Part shown: positions 19,174-29,649 of the stretch, piece by piece
Layout: each line of letters starts with the position of its first letter
Numbering within the stretch: position 1 is the first letter of the stretch
Source of the DNA: Saccharum officinarum
Taxonomy: Eukaryota; Streptophyta; Magnoliopsida; Poales; Poaceae
NCBI GenBank assembly: GCA_020631735.1
Contig: CM036188.1
Coordinates: forward strand, 12,380,214-12,444,213
Direction of reading: 5' to 3'
Length of the DNA stretch: 64,000 nucleotides
The notes under the pieces: generated by a model
The model's database searches: none
What the model was told of the DNA's origin: nothing
The model's input: the letters and a program-made list of their open reading frames with translations, nothing else
Made by a program: the position numbers and the translations under genes

Positions 19174-22029
19174 TGTAACACCTGAAAAATTTAAAATTGA
19201 GAATTAGAAGAAAAAAAATAGAGTTGAAAGAGTTTTAGTATAGGTTTAAATAATTTAGATAATAATTAATGGGGAATTAGGATTTAAAATTTTAGATGAA
19301 ATATTTGATGATGCATTCATGTTTTTGCATTTATTTTATTATGTGGTGTGGTTTTTATTTTTTTATTTGAATTGGATTTGCAAATTTATATAAATGGTTT
19401 TGAAAACAAATAAAAAAAGAAAAAGACTTACCTGCTGTGCTACTGGCGGCCTGGAGACCCGCTCGGGTCGGCCTACCTTGCTCTCTCTCGCTGATGGGCC
19501 AACGAGCCGAGTCCCACGCTCCTCCTCGCGCCCGCGTGGGCCGGCCCAGGAAGCGGCAGCCGCGCGTCTCTCCCTTCAACGTTTCGCTGACGGATGGGGC
19601 CCGCTTGTCAGCGACCTCTTCTACCTCGTGTCGTGACCGAGTCGAACACGAGTGACCACCGTCGTATCTCCACCGGTTAATTCAGGATCTTCTAACCGAA
19701 TACGAGGTTTTGGTGCTACAAGAGCGACGCCGCGACCCCCTCACCCCTTTTTCCATCTAAAAACCGAGCCTAACCACATGAAATCGAGCCTAGAAGGTTG
19801 GAACCCTAGGAAGGTTCGGTTGCTCATCGTCGGAGCTTGCGGGTTGGTTTGTGCACTTTTTCTTCACTTGGGTGAGTTCACCATCTCATTCTCTTCATCC
19901 CCATGGTCTTCTTTTGGGTTGTGGTGCTTTGAATCGCGTGTTGGAAGTTTTCCGGTGAGTCGGCAATGGCGCCGCCGCCCTCCCCGAGCAGCGTTCTCTC
20001 CTCGGGTCGTCGTAGCGCTCCTAAACCGCATAGATGAGTTCGAGTTGACTTCCTCTTTCGATTTGTGTTGGTGTCGGGGCGAGTTGTGGTCGGAAAAGGT
20101 GGAGCCGAAGCTCTCCGGCAAGCTGCTTGCGTCGGTCATGGCGGCCACCGGACGGATTTACTGTAGATGGCCGGCTTCTTCTTCTCTCTCTTGGATTGAA
20201 CGGTAGCCGTCCATCTGGTGATCAACGGATAGGAAAAGAAGTTACCCCTTCATCTTGATTTTTGCTAAAGAGACCCTGGAATTCTTTAAGGTTTACCCGC
20301 GGTCCTTGGCACATTATCAGAAATCTGTTTCTTCGTTTTGAAAGCTTATTTCTTCTTGGTAAATCAAAAATAAGTTTTTTGATATTTACAGTTTTGCCAC
20401 TAAACTTGTTTTGGTCATAAAATTTTCGTTTTAACTCCAATTTGATCCGTTCAAGTTGCGTTAGGTTCGTATTTGCGAGCTCTACATGTTGGTATAGTTG
20501 TACAGTAGGTTTGAGAAAATTAATTTTCGAGTTTATATTTAAATAATTATTTATCTATAGAAAATCTTAGAAAATTCATAACTTTCACGTTTTAACTCCG
20601 AATTTTGTGATCTTTACGTCTGTGTGATCATAGGAACGTGTAGAATAGTTTTACAAACTTTTATTACTGTTTTGTTACTGTTGGTGTACTGTTCTAATTA
20701 TATCTCTTTGTTTGCTTCGTGTATGTTTGCTCGAATGCACGTGTGTTGTTGATTGGTGATCGAGTTTAGAAGGTGAGCAGTTTCTGGACGATCAGGAGTA
20801 TTACTTTGAGCCAGACCAGCAGTATCATTAGAAAAGCTTTGATCAAGGCAAGTATAACATGGGGACTATCTTTGTTACCTATTCACTGAAATTATCATAC
20901 ATATGCATGTGTTTTCCTTGCCAACCTTAGAGATTATAACTTAGGGATTGATATCTTGATTCCTTGTCAACCTTGGGGATGTATTTGGGTAGCTGTTGCT
21001 AGTGCTTAATTATGAATAATGATCGTGTAATTTGATTAATGGATTCAGCAACCAACCATTAAGATGATTTTATTACTGCTGACAAAGGGAACTAGAGCGT
21101 TGTGTTGTGTTGATTGTTTGTCGCTCTAGTTACTCTCCATAAGGACTTACCTGTAAGTGATAACCGGGATATACAGTACAGCTGTGAGGGCTATATGGCT
21201 CTGGCATTAGTTGCTTAAAGGATCTTTTCTAGCTTGTTAGTGGTTACCTTAAATGGCGTAAGAATGGCTTGCCACGTTGGGTGTAGGACATCCTCTAGTC
21301 AATGAGTATAGCCGAGAAGGAAGTGTGCCATTTAAAAAGGGGGTTCCTACATCTGCCTGCCGAGTGAATCTAATGGCCCTAACTTGTTAGATGAACCTTT
21401 AAGTGGCTTTATATGATTTCCCGTGTTTTGGGGAGTCACGAACCCATGCATTTGGAAGTTATGACTCACAGTGAAAGTGTACACCTCTGTGCAGAGTTAA
21501 AAACTGGTATACTAGCCGTACTCACGGATACGAGCGGCCTTGGGGATTCTTACAGAATAGTTGATCATAATTGTTATATCATGCTTAATTTCTATTGTTA
21601 TTATTATGCTCATGTTAATTCCTATTCATTATCCTGATTATATTTGACCATTGGTTCATTAACGGGAAGTGGATTATCTTGTTGCTACCTAATTGCTAAT
21701 TATATGATGAATAAAAGTTGTCAAACAGTGTCTAGCCTTTTTACCTTATAAACCCTGTGTTATAATTGTTGAGTTCGACATGGACTCACCCTTGCTATTT
21801 CCACCATAACAGATGAAGATTATGAGGAGGATTATCGTAATGAGTACTAGTGTTGGTGTCAACCAGTCAACCGTGTTCCTGTGTTTGGAGTTTTCGCTGG
21901 AGATCTACTATTAGTTATTATTATTTATTGTTCAAGACTATGTGTTAAATATTTATTCGCTATGTAATAAGCATTGTGATGATACTATGTAATTTGTCTA
22001 CTTGTGTGTGCGTTCATATCCTGGGGCGT

Positions 22030-24230
22030 TGTTAGGTCCTAGATGGCTAGAGGAGGGGTGAACAGTCTATAAAAAATTCTACAAATGACACTAAGCAAAC
22101 TTGTTAGAATAACAAACGGCGTAAAGCGAGTTTTGCTTAGCCAAGGGTTGTGATGCAAGCCTCCTATCCACACGTCTAGTAGATTATGATCTCTAGTTCA
22201 CACAAGAGCTATGTCACTAATTAAACACTAGAGAGTAAGCTAACAACACTACTAGTAAAGCTACCACTAGAGCTACACAAGATAATCTAGTAAAAGTAAT
22301 TGCAAGAGAGAGGATTGTGATTCTTATACCGACGGTGGAGTGAAGATGTTGTCAATCTCCAAGATGATATACAATCAATCAATATTGACAATAACACAAT
22401 ATGAAGACCAATCACCGGGAGATAAGAGACACAATATTTTGTTCACCCGGTGTTCACTTGTGCACCGACAAGCTACGTCACCGGTTGTGTCAACCAACAC
22501 TTAGATGGTTTTCCGGTGTGACCCTCAAGTCACTTGCCCCTCAAGGCACGCCCCGCAAGGCACCACAAGACACCACTCTCAAGTGAGGTAACTCAATGAC
22601 ACGCGCATTCCACTAGAGTTGCTTTTGGCGTCCCGCCGAGGAAAGCACAAGAACCTCTCACAATCAACCGGAGGTGTCCAAGAACAATCACCTTCTCTTG
22701 CCAATGCCTCCAACAATCTCTAAGCTGGCTAGGAGCGGTACTCTCCAAAAGTAACAAGAAATCCACCGGCTAAACCACCCACAAGTGCCACTAGATGCCC
22801 TCAAGCTATGCAATGCACTTTGGGATCACTCAATCTCACCTTTGATTTGCAATCCAGGAAGAGAGATGAGTGGGAGGAGAAGCTTTAGCTCAAAGGATGC
22901 ACAAGAGTGTTAGAAATGCCAAGAGACCTCCCCAAGGGCCGGTCAACACGTATTTATAAGCACCCCAAACAAATAGAGCCGCTAGCAATCCACTGGGCGT
23001 TTTTTGCGACCGACCGGACGCGCCGGTCGAAACTGACCGGACGCGCTTCACCGCGTTCGGTCACCCTACACCGTCCACGTGTCCCTCGAATTCAAACGCG
23101 GTCGTATGATTTCAACGGTCGACAAAGTGTACCAATGGTCACCGTGCGACCGGACACAGTGTACCAACGGTCGACACAGCACTCGCGCGCGCGATAACAT
23201 GACCGGACGCGCTCCACGCAACGACCGAAGGCAACAGTGTCAGCATCCGGTCGGAGTCTAGTAAGCTCCCCTTGCGACCGGATGCGTCCGATCCCTTGTG
23301 ACCGAACGCGTCGCCCGACCGGACGCTCCGGTCCCACGAGTGACCGGACGCGCCGGTTGCAAACCCTAGCCCGCGCGTCTGACAGCAGCGTTGAACTGAC
23401 CAGACGCGTCCGGTCAAACTGTGACCGCGTCCAGTCCAGCGTCCGATTACGCTGGTGACCTTCGTTCGCCTCCGTTTCTTTTTGACTTCCAACGTAGTGG
23501 AAAATAGGCATTTCATTTCCCTGAAATCACCTGAATCCCGCGCTCGCGAGCTCGGCGGGAGGGAGAGAGGAACCCAAACCCCTCTCTACCCGCAAACCAC
23601 AGCGCGACCAACGCCACCTTTGCAAATGTGCCAACACCATCAAGTGTACATATCCATGTGCTTGTGTGTTAGCTTTTTCTCAATCATTTTAAAGGTTTTT
23701 CAGTTAGCTCACTAGGCCCTACATGCAATGCATTTCATGAATTCACCTAGTGGCACCCGTGCGTCGAATAACCGATAAGACTTCCCCTCTTATTAGTTCG
23801 GCTATCGACCCTAAACCACTCACACCCTCTATGGTGTCTTGAGTGTAAAACAAAATGGCCCTATGGTTATACCTTTGCCTTGATCCCATTTTGTTTCTCC
23901 AAATGATATGATCCACTTCATATCATCATATGACCGTCTCGATCCATCGACCTTGACTTCACTTGCTCTTCGCCGTTGCATCGGTCCGTCGGCGCCAACT
24001 CTTGCTCAATCTTTACCATCGCATGGTCCTTCGCTTTGAAGCCTCGACTTGCCCTTCACCTTCACAACCGGTCCATCAAGCCAAGCCTCATCTTGGTCTT
24101 CACCATTTTGGTCATATGAGTCAATGTCATGTCTCATATACAATGACCACCTTTATCTAAATCATCCACTTAGATACAAAGATTAGTCCTAGGTTTCATC
24201 AATTAGCCAAAACCAAACTAGGGACTTTCA
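22030..24230 (-). mobile_element. Solo LTR of a Sirevirus-type Copia family
   Basis: 2201-bp LTR from TGTTAGGTCC to GACTTTCA, inserted in the LTR of element A. Flanks GGCGT (22025-22029) and GGCGC (24231-24235) form a target duplication with one mismatch. It is related to the S1/S2 LTRs (same GGCTAGAGG...GGGTGAA start and the same GACCGGACGC palindromes at about 23010-23445). A minus-strand TATAAATA at 22951-22958 shows the LTR is oriented on the minus strand. No internal region remains, so LTR-LTR recombination removed it. Confidence 0.85.
23010..23445. repeat. GACCGGACGC palindrome cluster in solo LTR
   Basis: Several copies of GACCGGACGCGYCCGGTC-like palindromes and half-sites. In minus-strand sense they lie upstream of the TATA box, that is in U3. 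Palindromic repeats of this kind are described for Sirevirus LTRs. Confidence 0.8.
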
Positions 24231-24287
24231 GGCGCACATGAGTCTTTTATGCATCCTATTTTTGTCCTTGAAAATGGGTGTGATAAA

Positions 24288-24300
24288 TTGGTATGAAAGT
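24288..24300 (+). other. Element A primer binding site
   Basis: TTGGTATGAAAGT follows the LTR end; it matches the tRNA-Met type PBS with mismatches after TGGTAT. Confidence 0.6.
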
Positions 24301-24474
24301 CGTGTTGACTGTAGGACGCAAGCCTAGTTAGAATGGTCGTTATTAGCATCCATGCTTCACTTATTTCATGTTTGTTCCTTTCACCTTGTTAATTGCTAAA
24401 TTTTTATGCTTCTTCTACCCTATTCTATTGTGAAAATACATTGATTCCATCTAATCTATGTCTAATTCTTGTAG

Positions 24475-25179
24475 ATGCCTCCTCATCCCCGTCTGTCCGC
24501 TGCACAGTACATTGCCCACTTCAAACCCCAGGAGCCCCATGTAGATGGTGACCAAGAGATATCCGATGCTAAATCAAGAGTCGGTGACACACCAATAGAG
24601 GATTCAGTCATGGGGTGGACCACGAAGCCTCAAATCATGGTTCCTAAAGCCGATGTTTTCTTCCATGACATGCTGACAAGAACCTTGGATAATTACTACT
24701 ACGATTGGGAAGCTACGTTGGAGTATCGCTGCAAGGAGTACAGTCATCCATTGATGGACTCTTACTGGGAGACTGAGCTATGGGTCAAGACAAGGGATCC
24801 TACCACTAAGTAGCCTAAGGTGGAGTCAAAGTTCATCACCCGAGTGAGCCGGGCAACTGTAGAAACAAGCATGGAGGATGTTGCCTACAATGCGTTTGTC
24901 TACTACCATGGTCTTCGCTCGGACAAGACGTTGCAGGGTGCAATTCGGCACTTTCCCTGTTTCTTACATGACAAGGGTGTCTGGACCGTGCCGCTTGCGG
25001 ATGATTCATCTTTGACTTTGCAAGCTACAGTGGGACTGGTCTGTGAGTTGGCTCTCTATGAAGTGGATTTGAAGGATGAGTTGCTAAAGGAAAAGGAACT
25101 TAAAGAACAAGCCTATAAGGAGATTGATGAACTCAGGGCTGAGCTAGGCCGTCCCAAGATTTATGAGAAGCTTAATTAA
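24475..25179 (+). pseudogene. Element A extra ORF upstream of gag
   Basis: 235 codons from ATG at 24475 with one in-frame TAG at 24811-24813. The start codon directly follows a splice-acceptor-like TTCTTGTAG. The N-terminus (MPPHPRLSAAQYIAHF) is unlike histone H3. The centre (FFHDMLTRTLDNYYYDWEAT to VETSMEDVAYNAFVYYHGLR, interrupted by the stop) has the same pattern of aromatic strands followed by an Ala-rich helix as the domain in the extra ORF of element B. The C-terminus is a short charged coiled coil (ELLKEKELKEQAYKEIDELRAE). Function unknown; Ogre-type Gypsy elements are known to carry an ORF before gag, but homology to that ORF is not claimed. Confidence 0.65.
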
Positions 25180-25837
25180 GATTAGGAAATCCCTATGTAA
25201 TAAGAACGATATTAGTTTGCGAGTCAATTTGAGTTTGGTATTATCTAGTGTTAGTTTGTGGTGTGAACAATTGTGTGATTGATGAATTATTATTATGATA
25301 ATGTGTGATTTGGATCTTTGTAATGTGTGCTGCAGTTTTGTAGACATGCCTACAAGTTGGGGTTGGGGTAAACTTGGTTCTGCCTTTTGCTGATTTCTGG
25401 ATCAGTCTGGGATATTTTTGAAATAAATTAAAATCTGTTCATGGGAAATTTAAGAAATTTTACTGGGAATAATTAGACTTCTGTAACTTTCTAACCCCAC
25501 AAGAATCACCTTATTATCTATTATGAGCTAAGAGATATACCTGTTCCAAGTTGGGGTCACTGCGCAGTCTGGAATTTTGAAACAGTTGCGGTTAAGTTCA
25601 GTTTTTGACTAACTTATTGACAGAATCTGGAAAAGTGTTGTGAATAAAAGTCGTAGATAATTTTGTAAGCTTTCCAACCATGTAAAGATTCCCTTAATTG
25701 GACGTCTGTAACTTGAGATATTGCAGTTTTACTGAGCCGCTGAAATTAGAATTCGCCCAGAGGATTCAGATTTACTTATCTATTGTATACATCATCCTGG
25801 ATAGTACTGAGCTTCGTTTTCTGTGCTTTGAAAATAG
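25180..25837 (+). other. Spacer between extra ORF and gag of element A
   Basis: AT-rich 650-bp leader with no ORF of note; ends in TTTGAAAATAG, an acceptor-like AG immediately before the gag ATG. Confidence 0.5.
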
Positions 25838-26590
25838 ATGGCAGCCAGAGGTCATGGCCAGGGTCTTGGAGGTGCTAACCCACCCATTACTATGGAAGAA
25901 CTTATGAATACACAGAATCAGATGATGCAGATGTTCATGCAACACATGCAGAACAATCCCCCTGCAGGAGGACCGCCACATATTCATGTGAGAGACAAGC
26001 GGGGTGAATTTTTGAAGGGATGCTCTCCAGTGTTCTCTCATGCTGCTGATCCATTGGAGGCGGATGATTGGGTGCGAGCGGTGGAGAAACAGTTGAACAT
26101 CGCCCAATGTAATGATATGGAAAAGGTGTTATATGCATCTGGTCAGTTACAGGGGACAGCTCAGACTTGGTGGGAGTCGTATCAAGCTGCACGTCCTGAC
26201 AATGCTCCTCCTGTCACTTGGAATGAATTTGTTAGAGATTTTTGAGCTTGCCACATTCCTGAGGGTATAATTGAGCTGAAGCAGGAAGAATTCAGAAATC
26301 TTAGGATGGGACAGATGAGCGTTAGTGAGTATCATGACAAGTTCACGCAGTTGGCTCGCTATGCTCCTAATGAAGTGAGGGAAGATGTAGATAGGCAACG
26401 TCTCTTCCTCAAGGGAATTTATTATGATCTTTGTTTGCAGCTGAAGGGTAATAATTATGTCAGCTTCCAAGAACTTGTGAATAAAGCTATTGTGCTGGAT
26501 AATGAACGTCGGAAGATGGACAGGAAAAGAAAGATGAAAGGATAAGGTGTTGGAAACAATATTCGCCAATGTACAAATTCTCAGCATGGG
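25838..26590 (+). pseudogene. Element A gag, interrupted
   Basis: Gypsy (Tekay-like) gag from ATG at 25838: Met/Gln-rich N-terminus, then the gag core (FSHAADPLEADDWVRAVEK, LQGTAQTWWESY, ITVNEF-like NEFVRDF, MSVSEYHDKFTQLARYAP). In-frame stops occur at 26243-26245 (TGA) and 26543-26545 (TAA). The frame is cut at 26590 by the S1 insertion before any zinc knuckle. Gag would form the particle that packages element RNA. Confidence 0.85.
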
Positions 26591-27390
26591 TGTAAGGTCC
26601 AAATAGGCTAGAGGGGGGGTGAATAGCCTAATTTAAAACTTCTACAAGAATTACTTAACCACGAGTTAGTACGAAAGGTGGCGAAGCAAAAGCACTAGCT
26701 CTAACTAATTAAGTAAGCCACCTACACAAGTCAAGTACAAGGTTATTCACTAAACACAACAACAACAACAAGCTAGAAACAAGAAGTAATATGAGAGAAG
26801 AGCTTTGATTGATTATACCGCCGTGTAGAGATGAGATGTACCAATCAATCAATCACACAAGAGAAATCCTCGGGAAGAGAATGACACAAGAATTTATCCC
26901 GAGGTTCACTTGCTTCCCGGCAAGCTACTCCCCGTTGTGGCGATACACCCACTTGTCGGTTCGCGAGCTAATCGACTATCAAGAGTCGAGCCCTCGGCGG
27001 GCGCCGCACAACCGCACACAAGATGGGGATCCTCCAAGCCACGAGCTCCACTAGAGTATCCAATTCACGAACTCCCGCGGGGAAGGATCAAGAACCCCTT
27101 ACAACACTTGGTGAAGGCTCCAACAATCTCCAATTGCGAGCTCAATCACCTCCGCTGCTCCAAGCCGTCTACCGTGTCGGGAAACACGGAAGAGTAACAA
27201 GAAATCCGCAGCAACTCGAAGATCAAGTGCCTCTAGAATGCAACTCTCAAGCAATGCACTTGAATCTCACTCAATCTCACTCAAGATGTGCAACTATGCA
27301 AAGAGATGAGTGGAGGGGTTGTTCTCTAGCTCAAAGTATGTCTCTATATCTCAAAATGTGCAAGAGTTACCCTCAAACCCCGGCCAACCT

Positions 27391-27399
27391 CTATTTATA
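27391..27399 (-). promoter_or_regulatory. Sirevirus LTR TATA box
   Basis: TATAAATAG on the minus strand, identical in all three full LTRs of the family (also 35769-35777 and 57932-57940). It marks the LTR promoter and confirms the minus orientation. Confidence 0.75.
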
Positions 27400-27444
27400 A
27401 CGAAGGGGTACGCAGCTAGCCGTTACAGACGACGCAGCGAAAAA

Positions 27445-27965
27445 CGCGCTGACCGGACGCTCCGGTCAGGGTGACCGGACGCGTCCGGTCACTACACGAC
27501 AAACGTGAACAGTGCGCGTCAGAACTAGCCGTTGCCCTGACCGGACGCGCTGAACCGATTGACCGGACGCGACAGTGCCCGCGTCCGGTCGCGTTCCAGT
27601 ATGCTCCCGTTGAGACCGGACGCGTCCGATCGCACGTGACCGGACGCGCCGCGCGTCCGATCGTCACTCCGCTTCGCTCTGCCCCTCTGGACGCCTGACC
27701 GGACGCTCCGGCTACGTGAGGGACCGGACGCGCCGGTCGCGCGCTCTGGTTCGCTCAGGAGAACTGACCGGACGCGCTGTTGAACTGACCGGACGCCACA
27801 GTGCCAGCGTCCGGTTAGAGTCCAGTAAGCTCCCTGGATGACCGGACGCGTCCGGTCGTCAGTGACCGGACGCGCCGCGTTGCAAACCTAGCACCCGCGC
27901 CTGCGCTGTACTGACCGGACGCGTCCGGTCATACCATGACCGCGTCCGGTGCAGCGTCCGGTCAC
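27445..27965. repeat. U3 palindrome cluster of S1 (left LTR)
   Basis: A dozen or more GACCGGACGCGTCCGGTC palindromes and half-sites in about 520 bp, starting about 45 bp upstream of the TATA box in element sense. The equivalent clusters are 35825-36345 (right LTR) and 57990-58495 (S2). Known Sirevirus LTRs carry comparable repeated palindromes. Confidence 0.85.
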
Positions 27966-28580
27966 CTCTGTGACCTCCGTTCGCCTCCGTTTCTTTTCCG
28001 ACTTCCGGCGCAGTAGAAAATAGGCATTTCACTTCTCAAAAACGCGCCGAATCCCGCCTCGCAAGCTCGGCGGGAGGGAGAGAGGAACCCAAACCCCTCT
28101 CTACCGCTTGAACTCCACCGCCTTCGCAAATGTGCTAACACCACCAAGTGTACACCACCATGTGCATGTGTGTTAGCATTTCACAATCATTTTCCAAGGC
28201 GTTATGTTAGCTCTTTACTAGATCCTAATGCATATGCTCAAGACATTGATCTAGTGGCACTTGATTTCCGAGCTAACCGTGATTGCCCCTCTTGATAGTC
28301 GGCTATGTATCCTAAATCCGGTCAATCACTTCTCTACTCATCTTAGACCGGCAAAAGGAAAACCCTATGGTTATACCTTTGCCTTGCGCTCTTAGATCCT
28401 TCTCTTCCACTTGATCATCATGTACACCATATTATGTCATCACCACTTGTGATCTTGTGGCCATCACTCCTTGCCACATACACCTTCATCACATGTGTTG
28501 CTTATGCCTAACTCAAAACACTTAACACATGGCATTAGCAACTTGGTGTCATTAATTACCAAAACCAAACTTGGGCTTTC

Positions 28581-29649
28581 AATCTCCCCCTTTTTGGTAA
28601 TTGATGACAACCATCACAAAGATATGAAATGAAATCAATTTTCAATTTCGATAGTATTAGCTCCCCCTACATATGTGCTTCCATGAGTTTGGTTCAATTG
28701 TGCACATATGTATGGATTTGAATTTTGGGAGAGTTACTACTATCAAATTGATGCTAAGGTATATAGAATGGACCTTTGAAGCGTGATACCAATCGGAGTT
28801 GCCTTTATATACCATCCTTAGCATCGAAGTAGCTAGACACCACTTGTAATACATCACTTGTAAAGATCACAAACACTAAAGTACTTCGTGAGATCAACAT
28901 TAAAAGCAAAGGTGTCTAGATACCACATGTAAAGCTACTCTTAACAAAACATCATTCAAGTTCTATATCTAGCATACACCATTCAATCATGAATATCGAA
29001 ATTAAACTTTGCAATGCAACATTTCATCATGTTAATGCACATACAAATGCAACAAATAATCCATGAGCTTGCTCCCCCTACTTATGTGCTCAAACTATAT
29101 CTTTTCTCTCTCTTTGTGACTTTTCTATCTTTGTGCTTTCTCTCTCCCTTTTTATATCTTTCTTGCTCTTTGCAATATCTTTGTGACTTTTCTCTCCCCC
29201 TTTGTCAACAATCACCAAAAAGGTGCCAATTTTAGTGAGAGATAAGTCAATCAATATGAGGGAGTCCAAATTATGGTTCAATCTAGATCACTTGCCTAGA
29301 ATATGTAATTCGGTTTGATCCAAGGACAAGCTTTTTCACACCTCATAAAGTATAAGGGTTATCTTGACCATGTTGAATTACACATCATGAGCTCATTTTC
29401 TAGATTCAACACTAGGTTTGCAAGCCCACAAACATGTCATATGCTACCACTAGATCAATCAAACATAGAAGCAATAGTGGTACCATATATACATCAAAAT
29501 CATTTGATTTTCATGAATGAGCCTATTTGTCATGCAAATATGTCTATATGTTCTAAACATGTCCTTAGCAAAGTATGAATGATATGCCAAACAACTTTAC
29601 CTTGCTATGTTGGAGGAGAGGCATGTCATATAAGAATGTGGGGGTGCAC
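28581..29649 (-). other. S1 3' non-coding region with four PPT-like tracts
   Basis: On the minus strand purine tracts with a GGGGGAG core occur at 29191-29203, 29072-29079, 28661-28670 and, abutting the LTR, 28581-28597 (ACCAAAAAGGGGGAGAT). Multiple PPTs are a described Sirevirus trait. No envelope-like ORF is present. Confidence 0.75.

Larger units (their letters stand above)
19174..24285 (+). repeat. Element A 5' LTR (with nested solo LTR)
   Basis: Starts TGTAACACCTG and appears to end GTGTGATA just before the PBS, so the usual CA terminus seems mutated. About 2.9 kb of LTR sequence remains when 22030-24235 is excluded. No second copy is present in the window. Confidence 0.65.
19174..26590 (+). 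mobile_element. Gypsy element A (5' LTR, extra ORF, gag), interrupted
   Basis: Plus-strand Gypsy element with a ~2.9-kb 5' LTR (19174-24285 minus a nested solo LTR), PBS, an extra ORF before gag, and gag up to 26590 where Sirevirus S1 is inserted. Layout matches element B (long LTR starting TGTAACACC, extra ORF, gag with the same order), which points to a related lineage. The downstream pol is not identifiable here; the Gypsy pol at 52648 is followed by a different LTR and is treated separately. Confidence 0.75.
26591..28580 (-). repeat. S1 3' LTR
   Basis: 1990 bp; plus-strand ends TGTAAGGTCC and GGGCTTTCA. Contains a minus-strand TATA box (27391-27399) and a U3 palindrome cluster (27445-27965). 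Confidence 0.92.

Noticed and set aside
27023..27400. Recurrent plus-strand ORF of 125 codons (also at 35401 and 57564)
   Set aside because: It recurs only because the Sirevirus LTR is present three times. It lies opposite to the element sense and has no domain character.
27962..28147. Minus-strand ORF starting MVVLAHLRRRWSS in the Sirevirus LTRs (also 36267 and 58400)
   Set aside because: Located in U3 upstream of the TATA box, with diverging lengths and frames between copies.
28581..29649. Envelope-like ORF expected in some Sireviruses
   Set aside because: No ORF of useful length between RNase H and the LTR in S1 or S2.
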